From positions 10,294,501 through 10,358,500 of the forward strand of contig NC_056034.1 of assembly GCF_004379255.2 (NCBI RefSeq): DNA of 64,000 bases, in the 5' to 3' direction. Below, piece by piece: positions 55,721 to 64,000 of this stretch. The first letter of the stretch is position 1. Each line of letters opens with the position of its first letter. The translations under genes were made by a program, and so were the position numbers. The notes under the pieces are model-generated. The model was given only the letters and a program-made list of their open reading frames with translations. It was not told where the DNA came from and ran no database searches. The DNA is from Salvia splendens. Taxonomy: Eukaryota > Streptophyta > Magnoliopsida > Lamiales > Lamiaceae.

Positions 55721-57170
55721 AAGACATCATGTCTGTCGCGCCACAGTCAAAAATCCAATTTTTGTCTTTGTCCATGCAACTGGTGACGGAGGAATTTGCT
55801 AGGGCTTGGAATGAATTATTACAGCGGATATTCGGTGTAAATTCAAGGGTTGAGATTTTTTGTAGAGTATTCTCGCAATCTATGGAGCATATATTTTCGG
55901 ATTTTGGGAAAGTTGTGGGGTTATTTGGCAATAAGTTGGGGCTGGGGGGTGGTCTGTGAGAAATATGGGTTTGAGGGGGTGGGCTTTGTGATATATTTGT
56001 GGAGCGGGGTGGCTGGGGCAATATATGGGTTTTTGTGGGGAGCTTCTTGAAGTTATTTTTTGTGTGGGGGTTTGGGTGCAATCTTCCACAAATATTGGGG
56101 GCGGACGACATTTTTGCATAGATGGGGGATTTAATCCCCAAAGATGTACCTGAAAAAACCCTAGCCGCTGAACACTGTACATTCTCTCCGTCCCGCTACT
56201 CCGCTCCTGTGCTGCCGTGCGTCGCGCCGGCGCTGCCCGTCGATCCGCTGGCGTCGGTGGCCCGGTCGCTGACCACGGTGGCGACCCGTCCTCCTCGATT
56301 CACTGCCCGTGCTGCTCTGTTCCGTTTCATCTCATCCTACCAATCGGGAAATCCGATTAGTAGGAAACAACCATCTTTGGTGTGCTTCTTACCGCCGCAA
56401 TGGGTACAGGAGAGGCGGCTTCGGTCGTCGTCCGGTCGTTTCTGCCATGGTCGTTGCGCCGCTTGCTGTCCAGTGGTTGAGCGGTTTCGATCGATGGCCG
56501 CGAGTCCAGAGGCTAGTCCGGCTGGATTCTGTGATGTGCCTATACCCTGGATTTGGTTGTTGACCGATTCCCGTCGGACGCGTGCGTAGGCTTCGCGTGC
56601 CGATGGTAACGAGTCAAGCCTGATGAGTTCCTTTTTTACTGATTCATACTTGTCATCCAGTGCGGTGACAAATTGGTAAAGTCGTAATCGTTCCTTTGTC
56701 ATTAGTGTAGTTTCCCGGCGATCGATCGATATCCACAAATTTTGGAATTTATTCCAGAGGCTTTCGAGGGACATTTCATCCTGTTTAATGGTGTTCGTTT
56801 GTCGATGCAGGTCGTACACCTGAACGGGATCTGCGCCGCTGCCGTAGGTGATGGCCATCCCGTCCCAGAGTTTCTTGGCAGTGGCGTATTGTGAAACCTC
56901 GTTCACCAGATCCGCCGCCATATTGTTGATAATCCAACTGAAGACGCAGTGGTCTCGTTGCTGCCATTGTTGGTAGGTAGGGTCGGTTCGGGGTGGAGGG
57001 ACAGAAACTCCATCAATGTGAGACGCCAGTCCCTTCCCCCCGATTGCCCTGTCCATAAGATTGGCCCAAAGGGGGTAGTTATCCCCTTCCAGTTTGGCTT
57101 TGACCGTGATTTCACCCAACGATTTGGGGTGATGAGTCTTTTCTGGCGTTTTGATGGGAATCGAACTCAT
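55677..57170 (-). pseudogene. Copia gag and protease
   Basis: Gag runs for 278 codons from 57170 and ends in a CCHC zinc knuckle (CTHCGGKKHTKDGC). An ATG upstream in another frame (about 57285) may have been the original start, so an early frameshift is possible. The frame closes at 56337. A protease-like segment follows at 55677-56141 with WIFDCGATD, where the usual catalytic motif is D-S-G-A; the serine is replaced by cysteine. It is broken and inactive. Confidence 0.8.
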
Positions 57171-57250
57171 GCTCTGCCGCAGGAACTCCGCGAATTACAC
57201 GGCGAGTTCCGCGGGGAAGGGGTGATGTGTTTGGGTGGGTTTCGGTGTTT

Positions 57251-58395
57251 TTTGTGTTGTTGGTTGTTTCTGATGATTCTGACATTGCTTGCTGTGTTGT
57301 AGAATCGAAAAAAGGTAAATAAATTGGATATTAAAGATAAATAAATTTAAATTGGATATTAGTAAAATTAATTAGTTTTAAACTTTTAATGAAACTTCAT
57401 ATCCATGAGATTACATGGGCCGGATTGAAATGACCAGTATAAATTCATATATATTCAAATCTAAAGAATATAGGAGCAAGGATTTGGGTTCTCCTTGAGC
57501 TTTAATAAAGAATTTCGGATAAAGATGGGAGATTTACAAATTCTATTCCCTTTATACTTGTATCCTTTGGAGTCATTTGTTAAAATGATATGAACCTTAA
57601 AAAAAGAATAGAAAAAATGGCATGAATTTTTAGACTAATTCGACCATTTTTACAAATTTCAATGTTTCATTAAGTTATGAATTTTTACAATGTTTTATTA
57701 AAGCTTAGGTCATTATAGTTATGAATTTTTTAAGTTAAGGCTTGCAAGTTAACTCAGTTTGCTAGGATATGGGAATTCTGGAGTATATTTTTAGTGATTA
57801 TCTCACAATAGCAAACACAATAAAAAAAAGCAATTCATACTTTAAATTCCTAAAGATATAGGTCTTTATACATATAATTTATTTTTAATTTGGGGATTGG
57901 AACGTTAAATTTGAACTCTACTTCTCTATTATAGTAAAAACGAGGTCGCATCATTTGGTGTCACTAACACGTCGTCATGCTTAACTTAATTACCGTGGTT
58001 TTGTTCTTCATCAATGGGCAAGTAAATCATTTGATATTTATAATTGAATTATTATTGCGTGATTTTGAGCAACGGTTACTTCACAGTAATTTGGTTGATT
58101 TTGATATTTACTCCACTTCACAAGTATCTAATGATTTTGGTAGTTAAATAAAGTAAAAGTGAAGTGAGAAAAGTAGTCTTTTGACATTTTTGTATCTTTG
58201 AATGTAGGATAAGTAGGCAGATTTTGATTTTGTTGATGAAAAAACATAACTTTGAGTTTGTGGTTACAATATGTGAATCTGACTGAGTACTTGTGTGTAA
58301 AAAATGAAAGAATATGACTCTCATCTATGGTGCAGATGAAAAATATTTGAAACTTCTTAGTCTTATCTCTATACAAATTTGCTGAACTGCCAAGT
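57251..58395. other. 3' flank of PHO1 gene 4
   Basis: A GGTAAATAAATT...TTGGATATTA near-tandem pair lies at 57314-57365. The segment around 57440-57510 repeats the PHO1 3'-flank words seen near 39785 and 47335. No gene was recognised. Confidence 0.45.
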
Positions 58396-61300
58396 CTACT
58401 CATCTTTATCTTCATCTTCATCTTCATCGTAGTTGAACGGTAATGGCACTGACTTGAAAGCTCGGAATTTGCCAACGTTGTTGAGATGTTCGTTCTCCAG
58501 CCTGCGCGCACGTACATTATAACAAACTAATTCCATTACACAAAATCCATCATCCAAATTCATCAGTTTGTGGCTGTACTAACACTGACCTGAAGAAGTT
58601 CCATAGACCGCGACGAAGAATCTCTAGGGAAGCCACGAGCGCAACCATGGTCTGCCTATGCAGTGAGAAAACAGTGATGTTCATCACAGTCTGCATCCAT
58701 GCTAATCTCAATAACACATTCAATATCTGCAGCGAAACGTGTGTATTAGTGTAGAAGTCTTGATCTTATTCGAAAAATATTAGTGATGAACTTACAATGG
58801 CTGCAAAGTAGACACTCCTGTGTGGGATAAGCAGCTTGTCTCTTAGCCATCTGTTCTTGGATTTGCTTTGGAACAGCCCCCAATCCATGACAATGTCCCA
58901 GTAGGTGCTGATGATGGTGGCGATGATCGAGGTGATCCAGGCTATGATCTTCCATTTTGGCCCTTTGTTGAGGGTGTAGGCTGTTCTTGCACACACGGCT
59001 ATGATTGTTGCAAGATATTTCACCCCGTTGTAGCCTTGGTGGATGTCTCTCTCGTCGTAGACACGACGCAGACACTGCACATGATCAAGAAATCAACCAT
59101 CCCTTTTTTTTTGCAGTTTAATTAACATGATTGTTTATGTTCTTGATATTATGTATGCACCTGAAGGAGGCGCCACATATATGGGACTCCAGCGATGATG
59201 AAGGAGAAGGTGTTGAAAACATCGTTGGATTTGCAGTGGTTTTGCCTGCGTTTGTAGTCTCCCCAACCGTAGTAGCAAATGTAGAACTCTAGGCTTCTTA
59301 GAGCTTGAACTTGACTTGTTAACTGGTCTGCTAGGAAGAAATCTGGCAATGTAACCTTATAGAGAGGAGCTAAGAGGCAGTGAAAGACGGAGACGAGTAG
59401 AAAATAGCGGCTCGAACGGTACAAGATGTTGAGAGGGCACAGCATAGTCACAATCACAAGCTGCACAACAATATGATAAAATGTTTATTCTTCAACATAT
59501 GCATATATTTTATTAAATAAACCATGGTTAAGATTATTACCAATACTAATCCAAGAGGAAGGAGTTCTGTAATGGGTTTGTAGTCAGCTGTGATTGGATC
59601 CATTTCCATGTCGAGATTAGCAAGAACACTTGCTAGAGCCAGCACACTTAAACTGACTCCAAGAAGCAGAACCTCTCTGTATCTTAGTTCTGTTCCTTCC
59701 TTGAATCCAAATATGAAGGAGTAATTCACTCGATACCGCCTCCAGAAGTATATGTTTGCAGCGTACATTATTATGTGGAGAACGATGAACCCGAACAAAC
59801 TGTCACACAAATTCATTCATCTTAGTAAAAGTTGGTATAAATTTAAATATGTGAAGAGGTTTGATTTTTCTTACCTGTAGAGGGGAAACATGGTTTCCAT
59901 GTAGAGCACTCTGCCTTCTTTGTCGAGTATATTCCGTGCTCGAACAATCAGAGCTAGTGCTATGATAAGAGCAATGGTGCAGCCAAACAGAAATCCTGCA
60001 GGTTTTCTTGCATGTTAGGAGCAAACATCCCATGGAATATGGACCTTCCTGACAGAAAATGCCCAACTTCTTACCCATGGTGAATGTGGTTCTATGTGAT
60101 TCCCTTTTTGTTTTAGGCCGCAAGATGTTCATTCCTTTGCTACGGTTCGAGTTCGAGAAATGCTTGATGAAGATGGCTTCTACCCTTTCCATCAGCTTGC
60201 TTACCTATACCACCAACATAATAACCTCATTTTCCAATTGCACTTTTTTTACATAACCAAGGAATTTGTGAATGATTTTCACCTCATCAGAGCTTCCCAG
60301 ATAGGAATTATCAACCATTCTCAGGTAATATTTTGATGCATTTCTTGAAGCAACCTTATCATATTTCTTCATGATCTTTGAGAAGGCCATAATGTTCAGA
60401 AAACTGTTGCAATCACACAAACATGTAAATTACAAAATCATAAAATAATACTAATAATATCAACAGATGGTTAGAAGTTATACATACCTGTAGCTTTTTA
60501 GAAGCCTTAGCTTCTGATGAAATCCAACAAAAGCCCTCTTAAGCTGATCTTCTGCTTTCCTCAAATTATCCTCTGTAAACTTCAAATCAGCCTGGTTAGG
60601 AAGATTGAGGAATCCTTTGATTGTCGAGCGAGGAGTTTCTTGACTCGTGTTGAACTTCACACGATCAAGAATCTCCAAAGGCGCCGGCCTCTTCTTCGCC
60701 TTGATCTCATTCTTCTGCTTCACTTCTTGAACTCTTTCATTCTCCATCTCAATACCATTGCCATCTTTCATATCCTCATGTGATTCATCACACTGCCCTT
60801 CGCTGTGCGCTACTGAACCTTCTTCGTCTATTACAGCCATCGGAACCCTTCCTGCACCACCAAAACTCTCTAACATGAATCACACCACAGCTACAGACAA
60901 AAGAAAACAAGATTTAGAAGCAAACTCACTGCTTGCTTTGACAGCAGAAGGTGTGTTGGCAAACAATGCAGCTGAAGAAGCAGCAGCATCAGAGGCTAGC
61001 TGAGTAGTCTCCTCCACACTATTAGTCCAGCCTTGTGGATGCTCCACCTTCACACGAAACGCGATCAGCGCCACCATCTGCTTGTTCAAAACAGCAGCCT
61101 CCTTCATCACCTCATCAACTTTCAACCTATAAAACCTCAGCACCTTATTGAACTCATCATCCAGCCTTCTGAAATACACCATCTCATACTCCCCTCCTTC
61201 GTCCGCAGCCCCCAGGAACATCGTCTCCGAACGCTCCTCCCCTTCCCGTCTCACATTCTGCACCAGAATGGCTTGGTTTTCAACTTCACCTGCAGCTTGA

Positions 61301-61509
61301 TGAGCTCCCGGGGAGCTCTCCCTCTGTGTTAGCCCACTGAAGGCTCTGTACAGTGTGTGGCTTCGCACCAGACCGGCCGGCCTGGCCAATCTGGTTCTTT
61401 GCTTGTAAATTTCGATTTCTTTTACTAGAGTTTTCAAGAACTCATAATCTGTATATGCTTCTTGCCACTCTGGCACCATTTGTGAAGCAAATTCTTTGCC
61501 AAACTTCAT
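58396..61509 (-). CDS. PHO1: PHO1-family phosphate exporter, gene 4
   Basis: Ten exons, in order of translation: 61509-60930, 60851-60488, 60403-60283, 60204-60075, 59995-59875, 59799-59541, 59460-59161, 59074-58796, 58726-58590, 58501-58396. All introns are GT-AG; 798 residues. Start [18 protein letters not shown], membrane and EXS parts are as in genes 2 and 3 (..LVPHK.. here [29 protein letters not shown]). The 300-nt exon 7 equals exons 7 and 8 of gene 2 joined exactly at ..[10 protein letters not shown].., a precise intron absence different from that of gene 3. The SPX linker is longest of the trio ([17 protein letters not shown] region). The acidic tail is [10 protein letters not shown]. 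Confidence 0.93.
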
Positions 61510-63228
61510 TTTTTTTTTCTATTTTTTTGGTGATAGATTTACTTACTAGCTATTGGATGAGAATGCAAATGTATATAGAGAGGAGAATTTTCGATAAATA
61601 GCTTTTCAAAATCAGGTGATGTTTGTGAACATCCAACGCTGCAAGGTATTATATATAGTTAATTATTATATTTTTACACGCAGACAAAAATTAACAAAAC
61701 TATCACAGTGCAGAAATAGTTTGACCCTTGCACCAATTATTAATAATATTTATCATATCCATTGTCTAAGCACAACACATTTGATATATACTTTAACTTT
61801 GTCGGAATTTTGAAAGTGACAAAGTTGTTGAGCAGTTGTCGCTTTTCAGATCCACTTGTTTAAAGAATTTTCAACACCAAACCAGTATTTTGACAGTGAT
61901 CAAGATTGCTGGTTTTTTGTTGGATTTTGTAAAGCCTATTATTTCATATATATGCATATAAATTTGTGGTTTAAGTTCACTAACCACGGATTGAAAAAAG
62001 CAAGATTTCAACGTTTCATCTTTTGCCTAATTCAACTATTAGTTGTCATTAGTGTCAAACCCGTACTCGTCAAACCGTTTTTACTAATTCAAATGCATGC
62101 ATTGATTTTACGTATATATTCTACGTATAAATAAATTAATTAATTAAAAACTTGAAAAGGGAGATGACAAGATGTTCGAAATTAGTCCACAAATGAAATA
62201 ATTTTCAAATCAATGAAGCAATCTGCTATAAGGTAAAACGACGTGCGAATAAGTAGTAGTGGCTAATTGATGTAATTCATGAATTATATGCAATAAGTGT
62301 ATGAATTTCAATCCATGCACATGTAAAATTGACCTAGTTGCTTATCTTGTGCACGGCGTGGGGGCGGAGATCCCTTCGGATTTCTTCAGGGATATCCAAA
62401 GGGCGAACGAGGTCTAGGGTTCTTCCCCGTCCTACCCCGTGAAAGAAAGAAAAAACTTATCAAATCCATTTAAACTTGATATATAAGAAGTCTAATTATA
62501 GAATAACTAACCATAATCGACAACCATTAGCAACATATAGAAAATATGTAGCCGATATTTCTTATATTAAAACATAGAGTATGCCCATAAAAATAGAGAA
62601 TTAATAAAGAAAAGCTAAATGCAATAATGAGTCATATCTCATGATTTCCTAGCTTTTGGCTTTTGCATCACCACGATATAAATAATTTAATTCAATGTGT
62701 GGCTTTTGTACCATTAAAACATGTGATACAGAGAACAATAGTGTAATATAATGTTGTTGGTTTCACATATTTTAAACTAGGAAAAAAAGTTGGTAAATTG
62801 AGGTGAAATGAAACCCTAATTAAAACGTTAAGACAACGTGACTTGAAGAAAGTTCCATGTAACGCGTGATTTAAGTATAAAAAGTATAAAGGGGAACCGT
62901 CTCAAAAGCATTTCTTTTTTCGGAACAGTCAAAATTTTTAATTTATCATTGAATTCAAATCAATAGTAATAAGGTATACTAATTTATAATGTTAAATAAT
63001 TGGAATAAGTTGGTACGTGGCAGTGTTTCTATTTGTTTCACGCCAATTTATACGTAAACTAAATGCGCAAGGATTAAAGTAGAGAAGCTTCTCGGAAACG
63101 AAATGGTGTTCGTAACTTTTTACTATTTAATTTCTTTTGTTTTTATAGGTGTATTATTAGTTGCTTAAATTAAACCTACAAATACAATTGAGAATCTAAG
63201 AAAGTCGTTCAAAGATTAGCCTTGAATT
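61510..63228. other. Upstream region of PHO1 gene 4 and spacer
   Basis: A TATA-like TGTATATAGAG lies at about 61570 on the minus-strand promoter. 61810-62020 matches the region upstream of gene 2 (46610-46920). A GC-rich patch at 62350-62445 (GGGGGCGGAGATCCCTTCGG) stands out in AT-rich DNA and is unexplained. No gene was recognised. Confidence 0.45.
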
Positions 63229-63499
63229 TGTCTCCTAATTGGGATAGGATTATATTTCCTAATTGGGATAGGCTTATTTTCCTAATTAGGATATAATCTC
63301 ATGTGTGCCTATTTATATCTGAGTACAGCACATAATTCTGTGATCGTGATCTTAGATCTGAAATTTGTAACTGTAGTCATAATACAATTTGTTCTCCGTT
63401 CTTGCCCGTGGGTAGCCAATTGGCGAACCACGTAAATTCTGTGTCTTCTTTACGTTCTTTCGTTTGTCGATTACATGATTGCTCTATTTTGTCACAACA
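63229..63499 (+). repeat. 5' LTR of a second copia element
   Basis: The right end (..GTCACAACA) is followed within 3 nt by TAGTATCTAGAGCC, a diverged methionine-tRNA primer site. A CCTAATT.GGATA unit repeats three times in the left part. The left limit at TGTCTCC is a guess based on the TG rule. Confidence 0.5.
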
Positions 63500-63578
63500 A
63501 ACTAGTATCTAGAGCCTGGTTTTCGGACTAGGGTTTTGAATTCCGCATCTGTTAGGGTTTTCGTGTTAATCGATCAAG

Positions 63579-64000
63579 ATGTCTGCTTTGAACGTGAAGG
63601 TCGACAAATTCACCGGGAGAAATAGTTTTAGTTTATGGCAAATCAGGATGCGATCTCTGTTGAAGCAGCAGGGTTTGTGGGCGCCGCTCAAAACAAAGAA
63701 GGCAATGGAGGATGATGAGGAGTGGACAACCTTAGACGAAAATGCCCACTCGACCATCATGTTGTGTCTGTCTGACGATGTTATCATCGAAGTTGCTGAG
63801 CAGGAGACTGCTGCCGCCCTTTGGACGAAGTTGGAGAGTCTATACATGACGAAGTCTCTAACCAACAAGTTGCTCCTAAAGCAACGTTTGTTTCGATTAC
63901 GCTTGCAGGAAGGTATGCCCCTTCGGGATCATCTGGAAAATTTGAACAAAAATTTGCTGGATTTGCGTAATGTTGATGTTAAAGTAGAAGACGAGGATGC
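63579..64000 (+). CDS. Copia gag, cut by the window end
   Basis: Open from ATG 63579 to the edge (140 codons). It opens MSALNVKVDKFTGRNSFSLW, continues with the ..LWTKLESLYMTKSLTNKLLL.. pattern of copia gag proteins (UBN2-type domain), and has no stop in the visible part. With the LTR and primer site just upstream it is the 5' end of a Ty1-copia element in the opposite orientation to the one at 51670. Whether the whole element is intact cannot be seen. Confidence 0.82.
   Translation, partial: MSALNVKVDKFTGRNSFSLWQIRMRSLLKQQGLWAPLKTKKAMEDDEEWTTLDENAHSTIMLCLSDDVIIEVAEQETAAALWTKLESLYMTKSLTNKLLLKQRLFRLRLQEGMPLRDHLENLNKNLLDLRNVDVKVEDED

Larger units (their letters stand above)
51670..57250 (-). 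mobile_element. Ty1-copia retrotransposon, 5' end missing
   Basis: Read on the minus strand: gag, protease, integrase, reverse transcriptase, RNase H, the order of Ty1-copia. The 3' LTR is 51670-51875 (TG...CA on the plus strand) and is directly preceded, in element orientation, by the polypurine tract CAACTTGAGGGGGAG (complement at 51876-51890). No 5' LTR or primer site was found beyond gag, and no target duplication could be tested. The coding region has several stops and frameshifts and a hAT-like insertion, so the copy is dead. It lies between PHO1 genes 3 and 4. Confidence 0.85.

Noticed and set aside
57180..57310. 5' LTR and primer site of the 51670 copia element
   Set aside because: No TGGTATCAGAGC-like site or copy of the 206-bp LTR is visible upstream of gag.

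Overview
The window is plant nuclear DNA, most likely from a eudicot and plausibly an asterid of the mint order (Lamiales). The lineage is an inference from the character of the sequence, not a database result. The evidence for a plant is AT-rich intergenic DNA, short GT-AG introns, plant-specific families (R2R3-MYB, PHO1, HSPRO, JINGUBANG-type WD40) and plant-type transposons: Harbinger, Mutator-like, hAT, Stowaway, Helitron, TRIM and Ty1-copia.

Host genes. From the left: a three-exon R2R3-MYB of the MIXTA/MYB16/MYB106 type (11330-12866, +); a single-exon plastid-type five-bladed beta-propeller protein related to GH43/invertase folds (24062-25408, -); the last two exons of a bL32 organellar ribosomal protein gene (28966-29304, +); a 14-exon PHO1-family phosphate exporter (30729-34845, +); a GCK-domain protein with a twin CX9C pattern (38840-39367, +); and three tandem PHO1-family genes on the minus strand (41353-44639, 47918-51204, 58396-61509). 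I traced the exons of all four PHO1 genes. Every intron is GT-AG, and every reading frame closes, predicting about 799, 791, 784 and 798 residues. The four genes form a local SPX-EXS cluster. The minus-strand trio arose by duplication of a block that includes the flanks, and its members differ by exact absence of single introns.

Mobile DNA. 2246-2769 is a TRIM with an exact 5-bp target duplication. 4970-6272 is a Helitron. 7265-10741 is a Harbinger carrying an 856-bp solo LTR and fused to a second, oppositely oriented Harbinger. 13392-15414 is a complete but disabled Harbinger. 18159-19435 is a probable solo LTR. Four non-autonomous Mutator-like elements with about 190-250 bp inverted repeats (20265-21245, 22487-23389, 26813-28280, 37522-38725) carry pieces of three different host genes: a JINGUBANG-like WD40 gene (twice), a QRT3-like polygalacturonase gene and an HSPRO gene. 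They form a Pack-MULE family. A Ty1-copia element (51670 to about 57250) lies between two PHO1 copies and is split by a hAT-like element. A second copia element begins near the right edge.

Most notable are the Pack-MULE family with three independent gene captures, one copy lying 115 bp upstream of the GCK gene, and the PHO1 cluster with precise intron differences, P1BS-like phosphate-response motifs and an intronic 23-bp hairpin. No tRNA, rRNA or CRISPR array was seen.
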